Below are positions 8,431 through 16,876 of a DNA stretch of 64,000 bases, one piece after another; within the stretch, counting starts at the first letter, position 1; the number at the start of each line of letters is the position of its first letter. The stretch is from CAVYOD01 sp963770045 (lineage in GTDB: Bacteria; Acidobacteriota; Aminicenantia; Aminicenantales; CAVYOD01). A model generated the notes under the pieces. The model searched no databases. It was given only the letters and a program-made list of their open reading frames with translations, and was not told the origin of the DNA. Where the stretch lies: positions 1 to 64,000 of the forward strand of contig CAVYOD010000022.1 in the NCBI GenBank assembly GCA_963770045.1, read 5' to 3'. The position numbers and the translations under genes are program-made.

Positions 8431-11400
8431 CTATGGGACCACCGTCCGAATGGTCACAGTATTTGACGGTAGGGAATCACCGGAAGCATCGAAGCCAATA
8501 ACCCGGTAGCTGTAGGTTGTCGCGCTTTGAACCGTGGTATCACTGAAAGTCGTGACGTCCGCTGCGACTGTTCCGATTTCCACAAAGGCGCCGGCCCCTG
8601 TGGCCCGCTCAATTCGGTAGCCCGTTTCAATGCTGGAATTATCCGTCCAGGAGAGGTTGATCTGTCCGGCACCGGCTGCTGCGGCGAGGTCACTTGGCCC
8701 GGTCAGCGGGGTCAAATAGTCGGCGACGTTCCCAATTGTAACCGGACGCATCATGTCGTTTTCTTCATGGCCCAGAAGGTGACAGTGCCAGACATATTCC
8801 CAGCCGAAGTTCGTCATGTCGTTGGTAACGGAAATCGTGTTATTAGTGTAGGGATCAACTCCCGTAAACTGCCCCGTAGTGCCCTGCAGATTCGTTGGGT
8901 CATAGAGACGGACGCTGTCCGGAATCGAGAACGGGAGCTTGGGAACGCTCGGCATCAGCGCGACGACCGCAACTTCCAACGGATTCATCCTGACTGTTTC
9001 TTTCCAGCCAAGCTCGTTGGGATCGGGGGGTTTAATCGCCCCGTCCCAGCCGATCCTGTTGATCAACTGCACGTTGAACAGGTGGAAATGGATGGCATGG
9101 GTATCGACGCCGTTATGGACGATCTTCCAGATCTGGACTTCATTGTTGTTGATGATCTCGGTCGCCGGATCAACGTAAGCCAGGGGGATCGTCGTCTGGT
9201 TGAGGAAATTGGTGAACGGCAGTTCGGTCCCCAGGACGGAGTTCATCCGCCCATAATTTATCTCAAAGAGCTCGTGGATAGCTTTTGGTGTAAGCTGTAC
9301 GGTTGTGGGCGAACCGGCACCGATAGGAGTATAGGTCAGGGATTGGCTTTCGATTCTCGCGTAAGTATTGGTGAAAGTCGTCCCATAGGCAGGCCCATAA
9401 GCGGCTTCCGACACGACTGGCACAGGCTGTGAAGCGGCGAAAGCTGCGGGGAGTGCCGCGTTTAACTTATTCAGGTTGAAAGCCGGAGCCTTTGGTCCCG
9501 AAACCCGGAATTGCATGATCGTCCGGGTGTTGGGGCCCATAGCCGTTCTTGGTTGTAGGAGCGCCCCCTGTCGAGGTCAGATCCGGGTCGCCCTTGTAGT
9601 AGTCGAGGCGAGGATCAAACCCCGGAACAGGAGCCGGGGCGTCATTATAAAGAATGATCTTGGAGCCGGCCGGGGCCTTGGAGAAATCGATGATGACGTC
9701 CGCCCGCTCCGCGGGCCCCAGAAAGAGCGTGTGCGTTGAGACGTTCAGCACCGTGATGTCCCTGCGATTATAGACATAGCCGATCGGAGTGTTGGGGAGC
9801 ACCACCGGCGCCGGCAGGAAACCGCCTTCGGTGCCTATCTGGATCATCGACGGACCCGTCCTGTGCGGATCTGGCACGCCCCCGTCCCTCCCGTCCGTCG
9901 GCCAGTTCGCCGGATATCCCGCGTGAGGGCGTGCCGGAACCATTTTGACTTCCTTGAGAGACGCAGGGTCGGCAAAGATACAGCTGCAGGTTGAGATAAC
10001 GGTCATTGCAGGCATTCAGGATTCTGAAGCGGTAAGCTTTTCGTGTCACGTTGAGATAAGGGTAGGCGGTTCCGTTAACCAAGGGAGTGTCCATAAAGGC
10101 TTCCGGCACGAGGGAAGGGTTCGGCGTCCCGGGAATATCCGGACCACCGGGAACTGGGTTGGGGATCGCGGGGTGCTTCACGGTCGTGACCGGAGGCCAA
10201 AACCAAGGACCATAGTCCCAACGGCCCATCGCGTTCGCCCCTTCTTCATCAGCAGGGTTCTGGTTCGGCATATAGACATGGGGGAACCAAAGACTGCCCA
10301 AGCCGCCCCAATTGGCCGTATCCCAGGTAGGATCCTGAGCGGCCAGTGTCGTGGGATCCGGCACGAACGTCTTGTCCTGGATGATCAGAGGGATTCCGTA
10401 GTGGTAAACTCCTCCCAGGTCGGGAAGGACCTTCGAGCTGATCAGGGCCTCTTCCACCGTATCGGTCAGCAGGTAGCCCGCGGCCTCGCCGGCATAAACA
10501 TTCAACCGGGTCATCCCATAGGCATGGTCGTGATAGAACATCAGCCGGCTGCTCTGCTGGTTGGGATAATAATAGGTCGCCGACCCGTCGCCGGGGTCCG
10601 GCATGTCGGGGACGTTTTGGAAGCTGACGCCTTTTTTGAAGGGAGACGGATCTCCGGCGGGGGTAATCCACTGATGAGGAGTCCCGTCGCTGATCCACGG
10701 AGTCAGGCCGCCGTGGAGGTGGATGACGGCGCGATTCTGCGGATAATTCGCGCAGGTCGCGTTCATGGGATCACAAGGGGCGCCGCCGTCGTCCAGAGGA
10801 CCCGCCCCCGCCCCCATGATGGTTGTGTCCACCGGTAGGAAGAGGTTACTCCCCGCGGTCCCCGTGAGGGGAAGCATATTGGTGAACTTGATGCGGACCG
10901 GCCGATCCCTCTGGGCGATAATCAGGGGGCCCAGATAATGGGCCTTCCCGTCCGCCGAGAGGGAGAGATCCTTATAACCGCGCAACTGTGTCGCGGGCAG
11001 CTGCGTGTGCAGCTTTTGGGTATAGTTGACCAACCCGATCTGATAGTAATCGGAGCCGGGGTACGTGGTCGTATCCGCGACGGCGATAGGAATAAACTGC
11101 CCGAGGTTGTTCGCGTTCGAAGGTCCCAGGCCCGGCAGTCTGTCGACAAATTTCTTTATGATCGGACTGTAGGCATAATTAGGGTATACACCAAAATAGT
11201 CCGGCGTCCCTAAGGCCGCGGGCGCCACAAACTGGGCAACAAACCGGCCCTGTTTGCTCTGGCGATTTGCTGCGGCGCGGGCCGCCGCGGCTTCCCGCTG
11301 CGCCTGTGTCATCCGCCCCAGTTTCCACTGGGCTTTCTTCTGCTTTTGGGCACCGCTTTGGTAAATTCCCCCGCTGAGGACAATGACCACCAACAAGAAA

Positions 11401-11432
11401 ATCACCATAATAAAAGACTTTCGTTTTAGCAT
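8431..11432 (-). CDS. Secreted multicopper oxidase with C-terminal FN3 domain, frameshifted
   Basis: About 1,000 residues counted across two single-base shifts, near 9990 (after NDRYLNLQ) and near 9538 (after TTKNGYGP). A membrane/signal segment (MVIFLLVVIVLSGGIY) lies near the N-terminus. All four copper-binding blocks are visible: HLHGG (about 10,720), FYHDHAYG (about 10,535), HAIHFHLFNV (about 9090) and HCHLLGHEENDMM (about 8760). The last has the Cys and flanking His for the type 1/type 3 coppers and a Met axial ligand. The sequence style is nearest to the CotA / bilirubin-oxidase-like group. An FN3 domain (about 8435-8690) follows the catalytic core. It oxidises phenolic or metal substrates with O2 outside the cytoplasm; the substrate is unknown. 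The presence of an O2-using enzyme suggests at least occasional oxygen exposure. Confidence 0.85.
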
Positions 11433-12015
11433 TTTTTTGTTAACCTCTCTTGAATCGTTAGCATTTCAGTGATATAGAACTAATAAGAGCTGTGCGAGGG
11501 TTTTTTTCAAGGGGACCGGCTGATTTCATGACTCTTCATTATCTTGATCCTCCTTATCATCGGCCGCCCGACCAACGACGATCGCGGTTGGGCAGTGCAA
11601 AACAGTACCTAAGATTAGTCGCAACTTCTCTCACTTCGATGAAACCTAATAAACCTTAGCGTTCCGATAGAAATCGTAGTATATAACCGAAGGAATGGCC
11701 TCTTGTCAACCACTTTTTTGGAAGCAGGAATGAAGTGGACAGAATGGCGGAAAAGAGGCTATGGGATTATTGAATATCAAGGTTTTTCAAGAAAGAACAG
11801 CTCACCCCACCGGGCAATTTCAGAAACTGAGGAAGGGCAAGAATCCCCTCTAAGAGGATTCTTTCCTATCGGGAAAGACTTGGCAGCCTGGATTCTCGAC
11901 AACTTTCCGCCGGGATGCATCCTGAGAACGACACCCCGCTTGTTTGAGCAGGTCGTCCTGATGGCGGCTGAGACCTCGAATCCTCCCTCAGCCATCGTTG
12001 ATGAATATGGACTTT
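11433..12015. other. Intergenic region, no supported gene
   Basis: The open frame at 11703-12026 on plus has no ribosome site and resembles no family, so it is not called. A small hairpin (11839-11863, AAGAAT/ATTCTT plus CCTC/GAGG with a TAA loop) lies about 150 bases past the end of the minus-strand dehydrogenase gene. Confidence 0.45.
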
Positions 12016-13467
12016 TTATCTCTTGATTGTGAAGTTGTGGTCCGACTTGTCGCGGCCCGCTTCCACGCCGACAGCGTTGAACCCGATGACACGGACCCGG
12101 CATTGAGTCCGGGTCTGAGCCTGGGCAGGCACGTCCCAAAGGAGGCTCGTCCCCGTCACCCCTCGGGCGATCAAAATCCAGGTGAGGCCGTTATTTTTTG
12201 AAAAGTGGATATCAAACGTCGCGATGCCCGGATCGGCATTCCACTGGATAGTCTGTTGGGAGCCCGCGGGAATCACTTCTCCTCCGTTCGGGAAAAGCAC
12301 GGTCACTGACTGGACGATCTTGTAAATGTTGCCGGCGACATAATCCGCGAGGTAGATGCTTCCGTCCTCGCCTTCGCCGAAGGTTGAGATGGCAAAGGCG
12401 GTATCGGCAAGCTGCCTTTTTTGAAAACCGGCTGGGCCCTTTCGCAACCCCCAGACGATCCCCGAACAGAAATCGCCAAAAAAATAGATGCCGACGAGAT
12501 CAGGGAATTCCGTTCCCCGGTAGACATACCCTCCTGTGACGGCGCAGCCCAGGGCATGAGAATATTCGGCGACAGGATGGACATACCGGGCAGGGGAGAC
12601 GCATCCTGCAGGGGGATTGTAGCAGAGTGATCCTTCGCGGATCCTCCATCCGTAGTTTTCCTTCCCCTTGCTGCTGGCGGGCCTGAAGTCGATCTCCTCC
12701 CTCGTTCCTTGTCCCACATCTCCGATATAAAGGTTGCCGGTGAGGCGATCGAAGGAGAACCTCCAGGGATTTCGGAGACCCCTGGCCCAGATCTCGCTTC
12801 GTAATCCTGCAAAAAGCGGATTTGTAGGAGGAATCGCATAAGGTGCAACACCCGATTCTACATCGATGCGTAACAGTTTGCCGAGCAACTCCATGCGCCC
12901 CGGCAAGGGTGCAGTATTCTGGGCAAAGTTGTTAGGGTCTCCTCCCGATCCGCCATCGCCCATGCCGATGTAGAGGAAGCCGTCCACAGGGCTGAAGGCC
13001 ATCATTCCGCCATTATGGTTAGCAAAGGGCTGACTGATGACGAGGAGGATTTCTTCGGAATTGGGATCGGCCACATTGGGGTCGGCGGTCATCCGATATC
13101 GGGCGATGACCGTTTCGCCGCCGGGGGTCCGGGTGTAGTTGAGATAAAAATATTGCTTGGCCGCGAACTGGGGCGGGAAGGTCACATTCAGAAGCCCCTG
13201 CTCACCCCCGGAGATGACCTTCCCCGAGATGTCGAGAAAAGGAACGGGCAGTACGGAGCCATTGCTGATAATCTTAATTATGCCGCCTTGTTCGACGACG
13301 AAAAGGCGTCCAGTCCCATCGGCGGGATTGGTGATGAAGACTGGATTGGTGAATCCTCCGGCCACAGGCAAGAATGAGATGGCGGGGAACTGGGCCCATG
13401 AGGAGGAGGCAAGCACCAACAGCATGGTCGCTATCAAGAAACCTTTAAAAATAGTTCTGAGATCCAT
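12016..13467 (-). CDS. Secreted PQQ-type sugar dehydrogenase (GSDH family)
   Basis: 483 residues. A signal peptide (about 1-25, ending SSSWAQ) is followed by a glucose/sorbosone-dehydrogenase six-blade propeller (about 30-375). Family landmarks include NPVFITNPADGTGRLFVVEQ, the HNGG motif (ANHNGGMMAFSP) carrying the likely catalytic His, GMGDGGSGGDP for calcium/PQQ binding, and WARGLRNPWRFSFDR. A C-terminal Ig-like domain (VLFPNGGEVIPAGSQQTIQW, about 385-480) of the Kre9/Knh1-like type follows. The start is supported by AAGGAGGAGG. Such enzymes oxidise sugars or polyols with PQQ in the periplasm; the actual substrate is unknown, and no PQQ synthesis genes are in the window. Confidence 0.85.
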   Translation of the reverse strand: MDLRTIFKGFLIATMLLVLASSSWAQFPAISFLPVAGGFTNPVFITNPADGTGRLFVVEQGGIIKIISNGSVLPVPFLDISGKVISGGEQGLLNVTFPPQFAAKQYFYLNYTRTPGGETVIARYRMTADPNVADPNSEEILLVISQPFANHNGGMMAFSPVDGFLYIGMGDGGSGGDPNNFAQNTAPLPGRMELLGKLLRIDVESGVAPYAIPPTNPLFAGLRSEIWARGLRNPWRFSFDRLTGNLYIGDVGQGTREEIDFRPASSKGKENYGWRIREGSLCYNPPAGCVSPARYVHPVAEYSHALGCAVTGGYVYRGTEFPDLVGIYFFGDFCSGIVWGLRKGPAGFQKRQLADTAFAISTFGEGEDGSIYLADYVAGNIYKIVQSVTVLFPNGGEVIPAGSQQTIQWNADPGIATFDIHFSKNNGLTWILIARGVTGTSLLWDVPAQAQTRTQCRVRVIGFNAVGVEAGRDKSDHNFTIKR

Positions 13468-13609
13468 GGCCTCCTCCTTTCATGAAAACATCACTCTTTT
13501 TTATACTACTACGATTGAAGGGACGTTGACAAAAGTCAACATTTTTCACCTTCAAATTCCGTCTCTGGATCGCCTGGCCACGGCGACGCTTTACGGGGGA
13601 ACTGGCCGC

Positions 13610-14053
13610 TTACCACAACTCGGGGAGTGGCCGTCCCACTTCCAGAAGGGATTTCAGGCTCGAGAGGACTTTGGGCCAGCCCTCCGCGATGCCTTGAAGC
13701 ATTTCGGAGCCAGGCTCAAGGTGGTCGTGGGTCACAGTCAGGCGCACCACATCGCCGATCGGGTCGATCTCGATGGTGACCCTCGTGTGTTTCTCCTCAC
13801 GTGCCTCGTCGGCCGGGAAAGCCCATGTCAAGACCAGACGCCGGGGCGGGGAAAATTCAACGACTTTTCCGACTAAGGCGAGAGTCCCCTTTTTGTCGGA
13901 GCTCCGATGTTCCCACTTGGAGCCGGGTTTCCAGTCCGAGATGTTGACATGCTGCCAGTACTTCGCGGTCGTCTTAGGGTCGATCAACGCCTTCCACAGC
14001 TTCTCCGGCGATGTCGAGATGTAGGTCACATAGACAAACTTAGATTTATCCAT
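13610..14053 (-). CDS. SRPBCC/AHSA1-family protein
   Basis: 147 residues, the usual length for an Aha1-C/START-like domain. It begins with the typical pattern FVYVTYISTSPEKLWKALID, then WKPGSKW, the central GKVVEFSPPRRLVLTW strand, and ends with the C-terminal helix EGWPKVLSSLKSLLE. The start is supported by GAAGGAGAG. Members bind small hydrophobic ligands in a helix-grip fold and are often paired with an ArsR regulator; no such regulator is adjacent here. Cytoplasmic, no catalytic residues evident. Confidence 0.85.
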   Translation of the reverse strand: MDKSKFVYVTYISTSPEKLWKALIDPKTTAKYWQHVNISDWKPGSKWEHRSSDKKGTLALVGKVVEFSPPRRLVLTWAFPADEAREEKHTRVTIEIDPIGDVVRLTVTHDHLEPGSEMLQGIAEGWPKVLSSLKSLLEVGRPLPELW

Positions 14054-14627
14054 GTTACTCTCCTTCCACTCTCATAAGGCGCTGTTTGAGCTTCTGGCGG
14101 GTTATGCCGATTGCGAGCACAGCTCTCCCCCGCCGAACGGCCGCTATTTTCTCACAGAGTGTCTAGCAGACGCCTTCATCTCCGACCGGAGATTAGCTTG
14201 AGCACCCTGCCTATTCCCCACGTATAAATGTTTGCATCGAAATGCCTGCCTGTCAAGGCGGCATTAGGAGCCTTCCGCTTCCACCCGGGTCACTGGATGT
14301 GAGCATCACCGTCGTTGTCGGACCCAGATGCCCGGCCGGAATGCCCCGAACTCGGGACAGCACGGACACTTTGATACAGAACAGCCGCAAATATCGATGA
14401 AAGTTTTTGTTGACAACTGCGAATTTTCTCTTATACGGTTACCCCGTGACTCAGTCGACCGCACAACGTCTATGTTGGGTTGGATTCTTCCTCGCCTTCG
14501 CGCAGATGAGCTCGCGCACCCGACTGAGCGGGACAAGGGTTCACTCTAAGGTCTCGTCATCTATGAGTTGGCTCGTGATGGACGAGGAGACCATCGTTGG
14601 ATCTCAAACGCCGGAAGGAGATCGCAG
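14054..14627. other. Intergenic region, no supported gene
   Basis: No frame here has both a ribosome site and a recognisable protein. The stretch 14440-14560 can be read as a Ser/Arg-rich peptide but looks like non-coding sequence. The promoter of the following secreted protein probably lies here. Confidence 0.4.
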
Positions 14628-15272
14628 ATGAAAAGGATGTGGGTGGGTACGCTCGTAATGCTGATGGTGAGCACGTTATACGCACAGGACTTGGGCCAAC
14701 CGCGGCCGCTCGAACTCCAGCGCGCAACCAAAAAAATGGCATCGCAGGATCTCGATTCGGAATCCAGCCCGCCCGTAACAAAAGCCGATCTGAGAATTGT
14801 GCAGCGCGCGAGGAAAATCCTCGACTCCCCTGCGAAGTGGAACCGCGCCGATACACGAGACTGCCCGGCAGAAGCCAAGACCTTCAGTCTTTATTGCGCG
14901 TTGGAAAAGGCGACAGTCGAAGTGACGGGAAAATTTGAACACCGCGGTGCGGCGATGCAGGAGGCAAGGTTCGTGATTGATGAGGTCATGGCCAAAGGTA
15001 ACCACTACGAACACCGCCTGATGGGCTACAACAACGACCCTAAGACCACCTTCGCCGATATCCAAAAGTTCTTCCGAATCCTGGAAGAGCGTATCGTTAA
15101 GCGGTTTGCAGAAGAGGCCCGGCCTAAGGCCGGGCCTGGGGAATCTACGTGGATGCATCTTCCGTCCCGGTGCTGCCAGGCTACTAGAAGCCCGAGAGAA
15201 AAAGCATTCTTTTTGCTGCAGAGAAGCGCTAAAAATCAAGTACCCAGGTCAGAAAGGAGACAAACGAGGTAA
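14628..15272 (+). CDS. Secreted hypothetical protein, C-terminal tail dubious
   Basis: The start at 14628 (MKRMWVGTLVMLM...) is preferred over 14568 because AAGGAGAT lies seven bases upstream and a signal peptide ending LYAQ begins there. Residues about 45-165 look like a conserved domain (RILDSPAKWNRAD-like, then FSLYCALEKATVEVTG and GNHYEHRLMGYNNDP) that I know only as uncharacterised. The reading frame then crosses a perfect 9-bp hairpin (15116-15136) and ends in a Cys/Ser/Arg-rich tail unlike the rest, reaching almost to the tRNA-Asp fragment. The natural C-terminus may have been replaced at this point. Function unknown. Confidence 0.55.
   Translation: MKRMWVGTLVMLMVSTLYAQDLGQPRPLELQRATKKMASQDLDSESSPPVTKADLRIVQRARKILDSPAKWNRADTRDCPAEAKTFSLYCALEKATVEVTGKFEHRGAAMQEARFVIDEVMAKGNHYEHRLMGYNNDPKTTFADIQKFFRILEERIVKRFAEEARPKAGPGESTWMHLPSRCCQATRSPREKAFFLLQRSAKNQVPRSERRQTR
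15116..15136. repeat. Perfect GC-rich hairpin
   Basis: GGCCCGGCC and GGCCGGGCC form a 9-bp perfect stem with a TAA loop inside the end of the preceding open frame. It resembles a terminator or REP-type hairpin more than coding sequence, but no T-run follows. Confidence 0.6.
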
Positions 15273-15293
15273 GCCGTTTAAATCGAAGGGATT

Positions 15294-15328
15294 ATCTGGC
15301 GGGGCCGACGAGACTCGAACTCGCGACC
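15294..15328 (-). repeat. tRNA-Asp 3'-end fragment (attachment-site-like)
   Basis: These 35 bases are identical, and in the same orientation, to 21171-21205. They comprise the CCA end, acceptor strand and T-arm of the intact tRNA-Asp, and identity ends where the variable loop begins. The sequence beyond (15329-15355) cannot fold into the rest of a tRNA-Asp. A 3' tRNA fragment as a direct repeat of an intact tRNA is what tyrosine-recombinase elements leave at their far end. Confidence 0.7.
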
Positions 15329-15601
15329 GTTGTCGTGCTGATCAATGGTCGGCCTTTGTCCATACGCTGGATTGCGGAACACATTCCCGCAATCTTGGAG
15401 GCATGGAATTGCGGAGAAGGCGGCGGTGCGGGGAAAAATCCAGTTATTTTTCTCGGATTATCTAAGGCGGGAGACCGAATTTTTCCAAAAAGCAACGGCT
15501 TCTTCCTCTGGTCTTCACTTCCCTTATTTTAGAAGAAGGTGTAAATTACGCCATTATATGAACAATATAGTTCTACCCCTCAAATATAAGGAGCCCAGCG
15601 C

Positions 15602-16411
15602 ATGAAGAGAGTCACTGCCTTTGTAGGAAGTGCCCGCAAGAAGCACACATATAGCGCCGTCCGCCAGTTCCTGGATAACCTACAGTCGCTGGGTGATGTC
15701 GAGTGCGAGATCGTCGCCCTGAGCGACCATCGGCTCGGGACTTGTCGAGGCTGCTGTGTGTGCTTCGCGAAGGGTGAGGAGTTCTGTCCCTTTAAGGACG
15801 ACCGGGATGTACTCATCGAGAAGATGATGGCGTCTGATGGAGTCGTCTTCGCATCCCCGAACTACTCGTTCCAGGTCTCCGCCATCATGAAGATATTCCT
15901 CGATAGACTCGGTTTCATCTTCCATCGCCCGCGCTTCTTCGGGAAGTCCTTCACCAGCATCGTCGCCCAAGGCATCTACGGCGGCAGCAAGATAGTGAAG
16001 TACCTTGATTTCGTGGGCAACGGCCTGGGCTTCAACACCGTGAAAGGTAGTTGCTTCACGGCTCTTGATCCGATGACGCAAAAGGAACAACGTAAGCGAG
16101 ACGAGGCCCTGGCGAAGCAGAGCCGGCGATTCCACGAAAGCCTGCTGAAGCCGGCTTATCCAGTGCCCACATTGATCAAGCTCATGGGCTTCAGGATGGG
16201 CCGAACGAGTATGAGGCTGGAACTCGATGATACCAGTCGTGACTACAGGTGCTATAAAGACAAGGGCTGGTTTGAATCCGATTACTTCTACGCCACTCGC
16301 TTAGGCCCACTGAAAAAGGTCGCAGGCAGTCTCTTCGACTCGATCCAAACGAGGATGACGAGAAACAGGAAGAGTAAGTCGGCGCTGGTACTTCGGTCCA
16401 ATAGGAGGTGA
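15602..16411 (+). CDS. NADPH-dependent FMN reductase / iron-sulfur flavoprotein-like oxidoreductase
   Basis: 269 residues with a flavodoxin-like fold. The N-terminus FVGSARKKHTYSAV is the phosphate-binding loop for FMN. It is followed by CRGCCVCFAKGEEFCPFKDD (about residues 48-67), the Cys-rich stretch of iron-sulfur flavoproteins, then ASPNYSFQVSAIMKIFLDR, the typical flavin contact region. The C-terminal 80 residues are an extension with no motif I recognise. The start is supported by TAAGGAG. It probably transfers electrons from NAD(P)H through FMN to an unknown acceptor. It is the first gene inside the region bounded by the tRNA-Asp repeats. Confidence 0.75.
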   Translation: MKRVTAFVGSARKKHTYSAVRQFLDNLQSLGDVECEIVALSDHRLGTCRGCCVCFAKGEEFCPFKDDRDVLIEKMMASDGVVFASPNYSFQVSAIMKIFLDRLGFIFHRPRFFGKSFTSIVAQGIYGGSKIVKYLDFVGNGLGFNTVKGSCFTALDPMTQKEQRKRDEALAKQSRRFHESLLKPAYPVPTLIKLMGFRMGRTSMRLELDDTSRDYRCYKDKGWFESDYFYATRLGPLKKVAGSLFDSIQTRMTRNRKSKSALVLRSNRR

Positions 16412-16465
16412 GGCGCCATCCTGACCACTGAGGCCGCACCTCAGCCGGACAAGAAGACCGGACGG

Positions 16466-16654
16466 ATGCCCACCGAAGATGAGCGGGCTAAGTGGCAGCG
16501 CGTCATCCCTATCATGAACGAAATCCTGCAGGAAAAGGGCCTGGTCAAGGTCGCCGACGGCAAATTTCTGGTGACCCGCCTCAAGGGGCCGCTGGAAGAG
16601 GGCTGGCAAAAGAAGGTGGAAGCCTTTGCCTGCCTTATCCCCATCCTGCCCTAG
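16466..16654 (+). CDS. Small hypothetical protein downstream of the flavoprotein
   Basis: 62 codons from ATG 16466. The frame is open from just after the flavoprotein stop (16409-16411) and is the same frame, so the two are separated only by that TGA. The product (DERAKWQRVIPIMNEILQEK ... FLVTRLKGPLEEGW) looks like a real soluble alpha/beta peptide with sensible composition. It could be a separate small gene with a non-ATG start, or the tail of a longer neighbour. The 106-bp repeat starts five bases after its stop. Function not recognised. Confidence 0.4.
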   Translation: MPTEDERAKWQRVIPIMNEILQEKGLVKVADGKFLVTRLKGPLEEGWQKKVEAFACLIPILP

Positions 16655-16658
16655 TGCG

Positions 16659-16764
16659 TATTTGACGTTTTTTGGGGGCAAAAAGCGCGAATTAAGCGCC
16701 AAAAAAGGCAATCCTGTTGGCCTATATTGCTGATAAAGAAATAATTATTTCGGTCCGACCCCGG
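16659..16764 (+). repeat. 106-bp direct repeat, left copy
   Basis: Matches 20420-20525 at 103 of 106 positions, same orientation. It ends in AATTATTTCGGTCCGACCCC then GG, the terminal inverted repeat of the larger element at 20286-20525, so it is a partial copy of that element. Confidence 0.9.
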
Positions 16765-16876
16765 CTTGCCGGCTTGTCTTCTATCTTCAGAAATCACCCG
16801 CAGACAAGTATCACGGATGGGAGTGCTCACCCCGCGCGCCTTAGCACGACGCCTTCAGCCGTCGCGATCTCGAACA
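16765..16876. other. Short non-coding spacer
   Basis: Nothing recognisable between the repeat and the end of the VPS10-type gene. Confidence 0.4.

Noticed and set aside
11703..12026. 107-codon plus-strand frame in the gap before the dehydrogenase gene
   Set aside because: No ribosome site, no homology pattern, contains a hairpin.
14407..14631. Short Ser/Arg-rich frame upstream of the secreted hypothetical protein
   Set aside because: Composition is not protein-like, and it overlaps the ribosome site of the next gene.
16409..16411. Selenocysteine insertion at the flavoprotein TGA
   Set aside because: No SECIS-like hairpin is evident directly after the TGA, and the protein is already complete for its family at this point.
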